A stretch of DNA of 64,000 nucleotides, taken from UBA5738 sp964470995 (GTDB lineage: Bacteria; Patescibacteriota; Minisyncoccia; Minisyncoccales; UBA5738). Shown in pieces: positions 21,677 to 29,869 of this stretch; position 1 is the stretch's first letter; the number at the start of each line of letters is the position of its first letter. Position numbers and translations under genes: made by a program. The notes under the pieces were generated by a model. The model made no database searches. It was not told the origin of the DNA and was given only the letters and a program-made list of their open reading frames with translations. The stretch is taken from NCBI GenBank assembly GCA_964470995.1, contig CAYYEP010000001.1, forward strand, positions 62,001 to 126,000, read 5' to 3'.

Positions 21677-23542
21677 CTAAACTGTAAACCCAACTAATTT
21701 AACTAACAGCCACGAAATAATCAAGAATGAAATTGAAAAAACGGGAACAAAAACATATTTCATTTTATCTTTTGGCCGGAATGACCAAGATGAATATCCA
21801 GCCAATTTCAATTGTTCAAATAGATTTTTATCCTCGGGTTTGATTCTTTTGATTATGAAGCTCACAATTAAAGCAGTAATCGGCAAAACATAAATTATCA
21901 AAAGAGGAATGATGATATCAGAATCTAAATATCTCAGGGAGTAACTAATTTCGCGGATTAGTGATGACAACGCAAATAAACCGAAAACCAGAAAAGGTAT
22001 GGCAACGAAAAATAAAATTGTAGCAACTCTCCTTTTCCATAAATATCCTTTTTGTTTTATTTCGGCAAGCAGAGGTTCTACGCTTTCATTTTTATTTTTC
22101 GTGCCAACCAATACTGTCGTTATCAATAATCCTAAAATTGTTAGAAAATTAGACAAACCAATCAAGCCGAGTTTTACCGGCTTTCTTCTTAAATCCTTGA
22201 AAATAATCAAGCCCGCCAAAATTCCAGCGAGTATTGAACTTAAAATAAACAGGATTATTGCGCTTACTATCGGGTGTTTGGCAATAAAAGTTGAGTAGTA
22301 AGTTTTGGCGGGTGCTTGCGCTTTTAGCCACAAGTCATCAGTGAAGAATTTTGACGGCGCGTTGATTTCTATTTTTGTATATTTAATGTTTTGATTTTGT
22401 CCGCTATAAAAGTTTTTCAAGTCATCGGCAAAACTGGCATAGCTATCAATATAATATTCAGTTTTTGTGTAGCTTTCAATATCTTGAAAAACATTTGGCG
22501 TAACATGGCCAATTACTCTGATTGTTGCCGGAACTGTTTTGCTACCATAGACGCTTGTCGGAAGAAGTGGAAAATATATTTCTTTCGTGGGGAATGTTAC
22601 AAATACTCCCTTTTGGTTAGCTAAGTTCTGATTTTTGTTATAGGTATCTACGATTATTGACGGGTCATTTTGAATAGCTTGCGTTAATTCCTGCAAAACA
22701 GTTCCGCCTTGTTGGGATTTCAAATAATCAGTTGAATTGTTAGCTTGATTAAATTCGGGATATTTTTGTTTTAAGCTATTTACTAAGTCAAAAAATTTTG
22801 GATAGCGGTATTGACTCGAAAAGTAGATATAAAGATTATTTTTTATATCGTCAGCCGAAATGATTTTTTCTGGCGAGCTTATCCATGAAGCGACAAAAGA
22901 AAATTCTTTGCCGATATAATTATCCAAAACTGGAATCGAGCCACTTTCAATTTTTAACCCCTTATTTTTCAAATAATCGTAGAGTCCGTTGGCTGTTTTT
23001 GCAGTAATTATTTCTGATGAAATTCCTTCTTTGTCTAAATGTTCGTAAACAACAACATCCGGTACAATTCCCTTACCGATTCCTTGTGGTGCTGCACCCA
23101 AAGCATTATCCATGCCTCTGCCCGCCGAGAGAGTCCCATAAAAAGAAACAAAAGGAATTGTATAAAGTTGCGTCATTTGTAAAAACTTCGTTGTATCGTC
23201 AAGATTTGATTTCGCTTTTCTTGAAACTTCTTCACCGCTTAATCCGGGCAGACTTTTTACTACATCAATAGCAACTTTATTCGGATCGGCAGGAACGGGG
23301 AAAAGCCAAACCACTCCTTTGCTGTTTTCTCCTTCAAGTCCAACGCTGATAATCATTTTTTGCAATCCGTTATTATAATTAATAAACGCTTGCTGATTAC
23401 TTTCATTTGAATAATCCCAACGGTCTGAATAAGGATCGGGTTTCATCATCATTCCGTCTGCAAAAACTGACTTTGGAATAAAGGAAGCTATCGCCAAAAA
23501 TGTAATTAGCGATAATGTAATAAATGAGAGTGATTTTTTCAT
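21677..23542 (-). CDS. DUF2330-like secreted/membrane protein
   Basis: 621 residues, AT-rich compared with its neighbours. Signal peptide MKKSLSFITLSLITFLAIAS ending SVFADG; then DGMMMKPDPYSDRWDYSNESNQQAFINYNNGLQKMIISVGLEGENSKGVVWLFPVPADPNKVAIDVV, the characteristic start of DUF2330-like proteins (bacterial extracytoplasmic, unknown function). The exported region runs to about residue 420; four to five TM helices follow (IVSAIILFILSSILAGILAGLIIF; LIGLSNFLTILGLLITTVLVG; VATILFFVAIPFLVFGLFAL; IIPLLIIYVLPITALIVSF; VFVPVFSISFLIISWLLV). It sits in one transcript with an Xre regulator, between inverted repeats. Confidence 0.75.
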   Translation of the reverse strand: MKKSLSFITLSLITFLAIASFIPKSVFADGMMMKPDPYSDRWDYSNESNQQAFINYNNGLQKMIISVGLEGENSKGVVWLFPVPADPNKVAIDVVKSLPGLSGEEVSRKAKSNLDDTTKFLQMTQLYTIPFVSFYGTLSAGRGMDNALGAAPQGIGKGIVPDVVVYEHLDKEGISSEIITAKTANGLYDYLKNKGLKIESGSIPVLDNYIGKEFSFVASWISSPEKIISADDIKNNLYIYFSSQYRYPKFFDLVNSLKQKYPEFNQANNSTDYLKSQQGGTVLQELTQAIQNDPSIIVDTYNKNQNLANQKGVFVTFPTKEIYFPLLPTSVYGSKTVPATIRVIGHVTPNVFQDIESYTKTEYYIDSYASFADDLKNFYSGQNQNIKYTKIEINAPSKFFTDDLWLKAQAPAKTYYSTFIAKHPIVSAIILFILSSILAGILAGLIIFKDLRRKPVKLGLIGLSNFLTILGLLITTVLVGTKNKNESVEPLLAEIKQKGYLWKRRVATILFFVAIPFLVFGLFALSSLIREISYSLRYLDSDIIIPLLIIYVLPITALIVSFIIKRIKPEDKNLFEQLKLAGYSSWSFRPKDKMKYVFVPVFSISFLIISWLLVKLVGFTV

Positions 23543-23557
23543 AATTTTATTTTACGA

Positions 23558-23755
23558 TTATTTTATTAACTCATCAACGCTAACCTCAAGAGCTTTCGCG
23601 ATTTTCTTGAGGGTATCCAGCGTTGGATTCTGGTTTTTACCAGCTTCAATTTTGATAATTGTATTATTGGCGACATCGGCCAATCTCGCCAACTTTTCTT
23701 GGGAAAGCCCTTTGGCTTCCCTTAACCTTCTTAAATTTTTAGTAATGTTTGACAT
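23558..23755 (-). CDS. Xre-family HTH regulator
   Basis: 65 residues: MSNITKNLRRLREAKGLSQE, KLARLADVANNTIIKIEAGK and NQNPTLDTLKKIAKALEVSV, DELIK. A complete five-helix Cro/C1-type HTH with the LSQEKLAxxAxVxxxTIxxIExGxxxxPxxxTLxKIAxAL pattern. It lies 15 bp upstream of the DUF2330-like gene in the same direction, so it probably regulates that operon. Cassettes combining a small HTH gene and a membrane protein are common in mobile DNA. Confidence 0.9.
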   Translation of the reverse strand: MSNITKNLRRLREAKGLSQEKLARLADVANNTIIKIEAGKNQNPTLDTLKKIAKALEVSVDELIK

Positions 23756-23928
23756 AACTTATATCTTAGTAGTAGAATTAAAGTATTAGGATATATTTCC
23801 TTTCAACTACTATAATGCTACACCAAAAATTAAGAAAAGTAAATAATGGGAGAAAAATTGTTGTGTGCGCACGGGTGGGTGGGGCAAACACAACTCCATT
23901 TTTGGCGGCGCATTTTGCAAAGCAAAAT

Positions 23929-24088
23929 ACGAAATTCGGCGGCGGCGGAAAGCGAGGGCGGGCAAAAATTCCTTCCCCCAACCCCCTTCCTTTTTGCCCG
24001 CCCGAGCGTTTCGGTTTTGCGCGCGAAGCGCGCAATCATTCGGAGTTTTGCTCAAAAAATGTTCGAACTTCGTCCAAAAAACACCGCC
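23929..24088 (-). repeat. Right ~160-bp inverted repeat of the cassette (IR-R)
   Basis: Reverse complement of IR-L (21485-21645), ending CCAAAAAACACCGCC. It directly abuts, sharing the CCGCC, an inverted copy of the recombinase 3' end (24084-24217). Confidence 0.85.
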
Positions 24089-24310
24089 AATTTTCACTTT
24101 TTGTGAAATCGTAAGAAACTGCCTCGGCACAAAGCGCCTCGGCATGGTATTTTTCCGCAATTTTGAAAGCATTTTTGAAATCCAAAACCAAAGTGCGGTC
24201 GGTAATGCGGAAGTTCGCCGTGCAAAGCACGGGCAAAATGAAATTTTGCAAACCAATCTTTTTTCTTTCGCTTTCAGCGAAAGGTTGAGCGTATTTTTCT
24301 TTGATTGCCC
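24084..24310 (-). pseudogene. Inverted relic of a serine-recombinase 3' end
   Basis: 24084-24217 is a perfect 134-bp inverted copy of 25701-25834, encoding FRITDRTLVLDFKNAFKIAE and KYHAEALCAEAVSYDFTKSE, NW. Upstream in the same relic, AAAAATACGCTCAAC and AAAAAGATTGG match the recombinase gene near 25645-25700 but the middle is altered (a CTTTCGCTGAAAGCGAAAG hairpin and a ~35-bp insertion). It is the remnant of a second recombinase gene in the opposite orientation. It ends about 22 bp before the ATG of the intact gene. Confidence 0.75.
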
Positions 24311-24331
24311 AAAAACTAATTTCAAAACAAT

Positions 24332-26059
24332 ATGGACAACATAAATTTACAAACCAAAAAGATTTTTCTCTATGCTCGTAAATCCACGGACGAGCCAGAG
24401 CGACAAATTCTTTCCATTGAAGCGCAACTTTTTGAATTACGAGAATTTGCCAAAAAGGAAGGATTAAATATCGTCCGTGAATTCGTGGAGAGCAAAACCG
24501 CCAAAGAGCCGGGCAGAGAGATTTTTAACAAAATGGTGGCAAGCATAGAGAAAAATGAAGCCGAAGGAATTTTAGCGTGGCACCCTGACCGCTTAGCTCG
24601 AAATAGCATAGACGGCGGACGGATAATCTATCTCGTAGATACTGGGAAGATTACCACGCTAAAATTTCCAACTTTTTGGTTTGATCCGACACCGCAGGGA
24701 AAATTTATGTTGTCCATTGCTTTTGGGCAATCAAAATATTATGTGGATAATCTTTCGGAAAATATAAAGAGGGGTATTCGCCAGAAATTGCGAAATGGAA
24801 TATGGCCCGCTTGGGCGCCACTTGGCTATATAAACGGCAAAAACGCCCGCTGTATCGCCGTGGACAAAGAAAAGGCAAAGTATATCAAGCGGGCTTTTGA
24901 AATGTATGCAACTGGCGAATACCCCCTCGCTCAAATCCGAAAGATTATCAATTCCTTGGGCTTGGTTGGCAAGAAAGGCAAAATGCTTTCCGTTTCAAAT
25001 TATCAGTATATGCTGAAAAATAAAATCTATTACGGAATGATTGAGTATAACGGCGAAATGTATGACGGAAAGCATGAACCGATTATCACAAAGAAACTTT
25101 TTGATTCCGTTCAAGAAGTGATGGTGAGAAAGTCCAAACCGAAAACGCCAAAATTGAAACCGTATGTGTACAGAGGATTTTTCCGTTGCGGAGAGTGCGG
25201 TTGTTTCATTACCACCGAAACGCAAAAAGGACATAACTATTTGCGTTGTACCAAACGGAAAAATCCTTGCACGCAAAGATATGTTCGCGAAGAAATCATC
25301 ACTTCTCAAATAAAGGAGGAAATCAAAAAAGTTTCTTTGTCTTCCGTTTGGGCAAACGCTTCAATCAATTATTTTGAAAATGAAAAAATGAAAATTGCCC
25401 AAACGGAAAGCTCTTTCGCCCAAAAAGCGAGAAATGAGCTTGTGGAGATAGAAACAAAGCTTGATCGTTTGCTTGATTTACAACTAGACGGCAATTTGTC
25501 GCAAGTGGAATATACCACCAAAAAGCACAAACTCATTCTCGCTAAAAAAGATTTGGAAGAAAAAATCACCGCTTTTGGGCGAAAGAGCAATAATCGGTTC
25601 GAACTTGCCATTGCCTTTCTAAAAGACGCCAACCAAGCCGAAAAATACGCTCAACAAGAAAATCCCGAAAGGATTCGGGATTTTCTCAAAAAGATTGGTT
25701 CGAACTTCCGCATTACCGACCGCACTTTGGTTTTGGATTTCAAAAATGCTTTCAAAATTGCGGAAAAATACCATGCCGAGGCGCTTTGTGCCGAGGCAGT
25801 TTCTTACGATTTCACAAAAAGTGAAAATTGGCGGAGGGGGCGGGATTCGAACCCACGGACGGCTTTAAGACCGTCAGAGGTTAGCAACCTCTTGCAATGC
25901 CGCTATGCGACCCCTCCACAGATTGATCTGCGATCAAATTGCAAATTCCAAACCCTAAGCACCAATTATCAAGATAATACAAAACGACATTCCAATAATA
26001 ACGTTAAAGACCGCTTTGGTCAATCTCAACCCCGAAGAGCGCCTGCGTATTCCCCGTAG
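24332..26059 (+). CDS. Large serine recombinase (site-specific integrase type)
   Basis: 575 codons, but only to about residue 500 is native. N-terminal resolvase domain KKIFLYARKSTDEPERQILS (catalytic Ser18), AEGILAWHPDRLARN, then the recombinase domain GYINGKNARCIAVDKEKAKYIKRAF ... LKNKIYYGMIEYNG; zinc ribbon FRCGECGCFITTETQKGHNYLRCTKRKNPC; a coiled coil about residues 350-430 and a C-terminal segment FRITDRTLVLDFKNAFKIAE. After SENW the frame reads RRGRDSNPR... which is antisense of tRNA-Ser(GCT), so the gene runs into its target. Large serine recombinases integrate or invert DNA between short att sites. Confidence 0.9.
   Translation: MDNINLQTKKIFLYARKSTDEPERQILSIEAQLFELREFAKKEGLNIVREFVESKTAKEPGREIFNKMVASIEKNEAEGILAWHPDRLARNSIDGGRIIYLVDTGKITTLKFPTFWFDPTPQGKFMLSIAFGQSKYYVDNLSENIKRGIRQKLRNGIWPAWAPLGYINGKNARCIAVDKEKAKYIKRAFEMYATGEYPLAQIRKIINSLGLVGKKGKMLSVSNYQYMLKNKIYYGMIEYNGEMYDGKHEPIITKKLFDSVQEVMVRKSKPKTPKLKPYVYRGFFRCGECGCFITTETQKGHNYLRCTKRKNPCTQRYVREEIITSQIKEEIKKVSLSSVWANASINYFENEKMKIAQTESSFAQKARNELVEIETKLDRLLDLQLDGNLSQVEYTTKKHKLILAKKDLEEKITAFGRKSNNRFELAIAFLKDANQAEKYAQQENPERIRDFLKKIGSNFRITDRTLVLDFKNAFKIAEKYHAEALCAEAVSYDFTKSENWRRGRDSNPRTALRPSEVSNLLQCRYATPPQIDLRSNCKFQTLSTNYQDNTKRHSNNNVKDRFGQSQPRRAPAYSP
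25701..25834 (+). repeat. Recombinase 3'-end copy adjacent to the tRNA (134 bp)
   Basis: Perfect inverted copy of 24084-24217. Its last five bases GGCGG overlap the 3' CCG/CCA end of the tRNA-Ser(GCT), marking the junction shared by the three copies. Confidence 0.85.
25829..25917 (-). tRNA. tRNA-Ser(GCT)
   Basis: Acceptor GGAGGGG / CCCCTCC, discriminator G and encoded 3' CCA (at 25829-25831), D-arm, anticodon arm GAGGT TGCTAAC..., loop TTGCTAA with anticodon GCT, long Ser variable arm GACGGTCTTAAAGCCGTC, T-arm GTGGG TTCGAAT CCCGC. It reads AGC/AGU. It is the likely attachment site of the serine-recombinase element, whose gene abuts its 3' end. Confidence 0.92.
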
Positions 26060-26891
26060 CGGCAGCTATAACCGTTTCGACGGGTTCATTACGGATCTGC
26101 GCCACGCGTTGGGCGACATTCACCACATATCGCGGCTCGTTGCGCTTTATTTGGGACAACGGCCCGCCGGAGGCGATATCCGCTAAGGGCGGCAAAAGAT
26201 AGGGGCAATCGGTTTCCAGCAAAATTCTATCGAGAGGCATTCGAGCGATCGCGTCGTTGATGTCGCGCTTAAAGATGATGCCGTTCAGCCCGAAATAAAA
26301 CCCGAGATCGTAATACCGCGCCGCGTCGGCGGCAGTGCCGGTGAAACAGTGCACCGCTCCCCTGACCGGGCCGTTGGCTTTAGCTTCGTTTTCCAGAATC
26401 GCAATAATATCTTCGTGAGCCAGGCGCGAATGGATAATAACCGGCAAATCAAGTTCTCGCGCCAGCGCCAACTGGCGGCAAAAAACTTTTTTTTGTTTGG
26501 TTTTTATCGCACCGGATTTTTCTTTGTCTTTGGGAAGGCGCAAATAATCCAGACCGATCTCTCCGATAGCCACAACCTTATCCGAGGAGCGCGCCAGCCT
26601 GCGATAGGCATCGGCGTTGAAATCGGTTTCGGGAATATTTTCAGGGATACAATGGTCGCGGTTTTGCGGCGCGCCAACCAAAATATTCTCCGGGTGCAGG
26701 CCGATAGCAGCCCAAAGCCCTCGGCCGTACTCGCGAGCGATCGCCACCGCCCGCTCGGAAGACGGATAATTAACCCCAATATTGATCACGAAAACTCCCC
26801 TTTCGAGGGAGTCGGCGGCGACTTGGCGCCAATCGTCGGCAAATTCTTTGAGGTTAAGATGAGCGTGGGTATCAAATATTTGCGGCAACAT
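26004..26891 (-). CDS. TatD-family metal-dependent deoxyribonuclease
   Basis: About 295 residues from ATG 26891 (MLPQIFDTHAHLNLKEFADD). Metal ligands: DTHAH; GEIGLDYLRL (Glu/Asp); VIIHSRLAHEDI (His); GAVHCFTG (His); LLETDCPYL (Asp). This is the TatD TIM-barrel Mg-dependent nuclease/phosphodiesterase acting on DNA or cytoplasmic substrates. An upstream in-frame start at 26948 would add 19 residues lying inside the DUF475 gene and is less likely; the chosen ATG overlaps the end of that gene by 20 bp, implying coupling. The 3' end lies about 90 bp past the tRNA on the same strand, so the two are tandem. Confidence 0.88.
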   Translation of the reverse strand: MLPQIFDTHAHLNLKEFADDWRQVAADSLERGVFVINIGVNYPSSERAVAIAREYGRGLWAAIGLHPENILVGAPQNRDHCIPENIPETDFNADAYRRLARSSDKVVAIGEIGLDYLRLPKDKEKSGAIKTKQKKVFCRQLALARELDLPVIIHSRLAHEDIIAILENEAKANGPVRGAVHCFTGTAADAARYYDLGFYFGLNGIIFKRDINDAIARMPLDRILLETDCPYLLPPLADIASGGPLSQIKRNEPRYVVNVAQRVAQIRNEPVETVIAAATGNTQALFGVEIDQSGL

Positions 26892-27816
26892 TGTTTTCTT
26901 TTTTAAGCAAGCAATGGGACTGCCAAAATGCGGTACCGACAAAAGCAAGCGTTACCAGCGTGGGAATGAATTCCGGCAGTTCAACGCCGAAACTTTCGAT
27001 AATAATTACCAACCCCAATACCCCGATGGAAGTCATCGCGCCATTTTTTAGATATTTGTATAACGCGACCTTATCGACGCTTTTGATGGTCATTTCCCGC
27101 ACGATCAGAGCGCCGATGCCATTGCCAATCAGGATGAGCGGAATAGATGTCGTGAACGCGAACGCCCCCAAAACCCCATCAAACGAAAACGACATATCCA
27201 ATACTTCCAGATACATCAACTTGGAAAAATCACTCATCGAACCGGCGCCCGCCATAAGCTGGTGAGATTGTTTTTCGGCCTGCTCGCGGAACCCGTAAAG
27301 GATAAAAAACGCGGCGTTGCCGATCGCGGCGGATAGCATCAGCATTGGGTTGTAGCTGGCCGCATAAAGCAGAAAGACAAGAGTTACCGCGACAAAGCCA
27401 AAAAACCAGATACCGTAGTGAGGTTTTATGAATTTATCAAGAACAAAGAAGGGGCATTTTTCCTCCAAAAACAGCCAGTGAAGGTACAACAGAAACAGAA
27501 ACACTCCCGCGCCCATAAGGATAAGCGGCTTGCCTTCTTCGATGGCATGGGCCACGTCCGGAGAACTGGTAAACATCGCCTGGAACGCTTCCATAAAACC
27601 AATTCCGGGAACAGTGAGCCAGACAACCAAAAACGGCAGTACGCCGCGAACGACGAATACCGCAAAAAAAAGACCCCAAACCAAAAAAATCTTCCGCCAT
27701 TTGGCGCTCATAGTTTTTAAGACGTAGGCATTGACAATGGCATTATCAACGCTGTTAACTATCTCAAAAACGACCAAACCGAGAATTATTACCAACGCGC
27801 TTATAAGATCGAACAT
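26872..27816 (-). CDS. DUF475/TerC-superfamily membrane protein
   Basis: 314 residues with about nine membrane helices. VFEIVNSVDNAIVNAYVLKTM near the N-terminus and FSKLMYLEVLDMSFSFDGVLGAFAFTTSIPLILIGNGIGALIVREMTIKSVDKVALYKYLKNGAMTSIGVLGLVIIIESFGVELPE near the C-terminus show the two D-N-A / D-G-V-L motifs typical of TerC-like proteins, here the DUF475 subgroup. TerC proteins are linked to metal (Mn) homeostasis and protein metallation; the activity of DUF475 members is inferred from that. Translationally coupled to tatD; 13 bp from nadE. Confidence 0.85.
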   Translation of the reverse strand: MFDLISALVIILGLVVFEIVNSVDNAIVNAYVLKTMSAKWRKIFLVWGLFFAVFVVRGVLPFLVVWLTVPGIGFMEAFQAMFTSSPDVAHAIEEGKPLILMGAGVFLFLLYLHWLFLEEKCPFFVLDKFIKPHYGIWFFGFVAVTLVFLLYAASYNPMLMLSAAIGNAAFFILYGFREQAEKQSHQLMAGAGSMSDFSKLMYLEVLDMSFSFDGVLGAFAFTTSIPLILIGNGIGALIVREMTIKSVDKVALYKYLKNGAMTSIGVLGLVIIIESFGVELPEFIPTLVTLAFVGTAFWQSHCLLKKENNVAANI

Positions 27817-27828
27817 AGTCGGTTTTTC

Positions 27829-29109
27829 TTAATTATTCTTAATTTTTAAAACGGACGGCAACGCCAGCTTGTGGGCGTTGTTCTTTTTGCGGTCGATAAC
27901 TTTTTGCATTTTTTTAGGATCGACATTGGCAAGGTAGCAAACCTCTTCGGGCAGAAGCCCCTGGCTTAAAAGTTTTAACGCCGTATCCAACTGGTGGTAA
28001 GTCAAACCCAATTCTTTTTCGTCGGTCTGGCCGGGCCAAAGAGCCGCGGTGGGCGCCACTTCAATGATTTCACTGGGCAGTTTCAAGCGTTTAGCCATTT
28101 CGTAGATCTCGGTTTTGTAAAGGTCGGCGATCGGCTCAATATCCACCCCCCCGTCGCCGTATTTGGTGAAATAGCCGATCTCCAATTCTGAACGGTTGGT
28201 GGTACCAATAACCAGCGCTTTTTTTAAATTCGCGTAATAGTAAAGCGCGGTCATCCGGAGGCGGGGCTTCATATTGCCATAAACCAAATTACCTCCGGCG
28301 GGCAGGATTTTGGCAAAATTTTGAATCACTTTGTCCAGATAAACTTTTTCCACCTTCATTTTGAAAGTTTTTTCCAGACGCGCCACATTGTTGCCGAAAG
28401 GGCATTTGCGAACGAAAGGCATCCAAACAAAGACCGCTTTTTTACCGAGAGTTTTTTGCATGATCGCGGCGGTTACCGCCGAATCGATGCCGCCCGAAAC
28501 GCCGATGACTGCGCGGGCCAGCCCGGCGGCCTTCATTCGCTCTTTTATGAAATTGGCAATCCGGTCTTCGGGCAATACCTGGGACTGGGCGATGATTCTG
28601 TCTTTGCCTTCGCCCTCGAGATACTGGACGGCGGCAACCGGTACCGACCCCTTCCAAGACATCCCCGCCCGCATAGCTTCGCGTACCTGGGTGGCGGTCA
28701 ATCCCCGGCAAAACATCGGATGGCAGGCAATTTCGATGCCTGCTTTTTTTGCGCTGGCGGCGGACCAGTCGTTTTGGGTAACCAGAACGAGTTTTTCGGG
28801 ATTGGTTTTTAATATCTGGGACAATTTTTTACCCCAGGCAATATCGTTTAAAAGGTCGGGCAAGCCGAATATCCGGCAATTGGCAATATTGGCCGCGGCA
28901 AGCACTTTTTCGAACATTTCTTTACGCTCTTTGTAGTCCAGCGGATTTTGGGCGGTACCGCTTTCCTGCATACTGCCAATAACAATAAAAAAATCACTGG
29001 CTTGAGACGAGATCCATTTTATCACTTCCAAATGGCCGTTATGCAAAGGCTGGAACCGGCCTACAAAAACCGGAATTTTTCCTTTAGGTAAAATATATTC
29101 TGTTTCCAT
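27829..29109 (-). CDS. nadE: Bifunctional NMN adenylyltransferase / NAD+ synthetase
   Basis: 426 residues in two enzymes. Residues ~10-165 are a NadM-type nucleotidyltransferase: GKIPVFVGRFQPLHNGHLEV (GRFxPxHxGH) and the late ISSTxxR-equivalent LTATQVREAMRAG. Residues ~180-426 are ammonia-dependent NAD synthetase: RAVIGVSGGIDSAVTAAIM (P-loop SGGIDS), GTTNRSELEIGYFTKYGDGGVDIEPIADLYKTEIYEMAK and PTAALWPGQTDEKELGLTY. The glutaminase domain is absent, so it uses NH3. The fusion would convert NMN or NaMN through the adenylylated intermediate to NAD. It is complete (ATG 29109). It heads the nadE-DUF475-tatD operon. Confidence 0.9.
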   Translation of the reverse strand: METEYILPKGKIPVFVGRFQPLHNGHLEVIKWISSQASDFFIVIGSMQESGTAQNPLDYKERKEMFEKVLAAANIANCRIFGLPDLLNDIAWGKKLSQILKTNPEKLVLVTQNDWSAASAKKAGIEIACHPMFCRGLTATQVREAMRAGMSWKGSVPVAAVQYLEGEGKDRIIAQSQVLPEDRIANFIKERMKAAGLARAVIGVSGGIDSAVTAAIMQKTLGKKAVFVWMPFVRKCPFGNNVARLEKTFKMKVEKVYLDKVIQNFAKILPAGGNLVYGNMKPRLRMTALYYYANLKKALVIGTTNRSELEIGYFTKYGDGGVDIEPIADLYKTEIYEMAKRLKLPSEIIEVAPTAALWPGQTDEKELGLTYHQLDTALKLLSQGLLPEEVCYLANVDPKKMQKVIDRKKNNAHKLALPSVLKIKNN

Positions 29110-29192
29110 ATTTTTTGATTTTACGCCAATAAAGCGGTTTTTTCAATTGCAATAATTAAAAGCCCACTCCAAATATAAAAGAGTGGACTGGA

Positions 29193-29312
29193 TCACGATA
29201 CAGCATGCATCGGATCCCTTAGAAGGTGTTCTATTTTAAGCTCAATCTTCTTCTTCGATTGCTGGCTTTTGTCGCCATTAGATTTAGATTCTAGTTTCTC
29301 AACTTCTGGCAT
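29193..29312 (-). CDS. Small basic protein (39 aa), putative
   Basis: An ATG at 29312 opens MPEVEKLESKSNGDKSQQSK then KKIELKIEHLLRDPMHAVS, ending TGA. AAGGGGTGG lies about 9 nt upstream, a reasonable Shine-Dalgarno. It is highly charged, probably helical in the second half. No homologue is recognised. Confidence 0.35.
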   Translation of the reverse strand: MPEVEKLESKSNGDKSQQSKKKIELKIEHLLRDPMHAVS

Positions 29313-29330
29313 TTTCCATCCACCCCTTCA

Positions 29331-29650
29331 TTACCTGACCCCGTATGGACCCATTGAAACAGGCCTGTCCCAATAACCGGGATCAAGATTTTTTTTGCTT
29401 TTACCCCCTTTTACGTTATTTAATCGGTTGCTATGCTCCCCTACATTCCTTATTCTTAAGTTAATACAATTCCTCCTTGAATAAATTGTTAATTGCGGGA
29501 GAATTTCCCGCATTACTGGAATATCAGCGTCAGCGCCCTTCGCCAGTTACCCGGCGACGGCGATGATCACCCCTTTAAAGAGTGTGCCATCCCCGCTCCT
29601 TTTCGGTATTGGACTATCAGAGTATCGATGCCAGACACTACGGAAGCCCG
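29331..29650. other. Gap of unclear content between nadE and the DUF2157 set
   Basis: A 60-codon minus frame (29331-29513) is weak, without ribosome site. On the plus strand the ~160 nt before the bidirectional terminator (about 29500-29655) are GC-rich with several stem candidates (CCCGGCGACGGCGATG, ATCGATGCCAGAC) and no ORF, compatible with a small non-coding RNA. No known RNA family signature (RNase P, SRP, 6S) was recognised. Confidence 0.3.
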
Positions 29651-29659
29651 CCGATAATT

Positions 29660-29690
29660 AAAGACCCTTCCGTTTTAGGAAGGGTCTTTT
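29660..29690. terminator. Strong bidirectional terminator
   Basis: AAAGACCCTTCC GTTTTA GGAAGGGTCTTTT: a 12-bp stem with T-runs on both strands. Confidence 0.85.
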
Positions 29691-29869
29691 GTTTGGCTCA
29701 AGCTATTCTTCTTTTTTAACTCCTGCCAAACAAAAGACCCTCCTTAATAATAAGGCCCATAAGCACGAGCAGTCCGAAAATATTAGGTTGGCGTTTTGGG
29801 CTGTTCATAATATTGCTATATGATTTTATTAACAGATACGCAAATTTCAGTCAAGAGGATAAACAGGAA

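Noticed and set aside
25835..26059. C-terminal extension of the recombinase (RRGRDSNPR...).
   Set aside because: It is the antisense reading of tRNA-Ser(GCT) and beyond, a known artefact, not part of the protein.
29530..29600. Fluoride or cyclic-di-GMP riboswitch in the GGCGACGGCGATGATCACC stretch.
   Set aside because: Core consensus elements are not all present and no transporter or matching gene follows.
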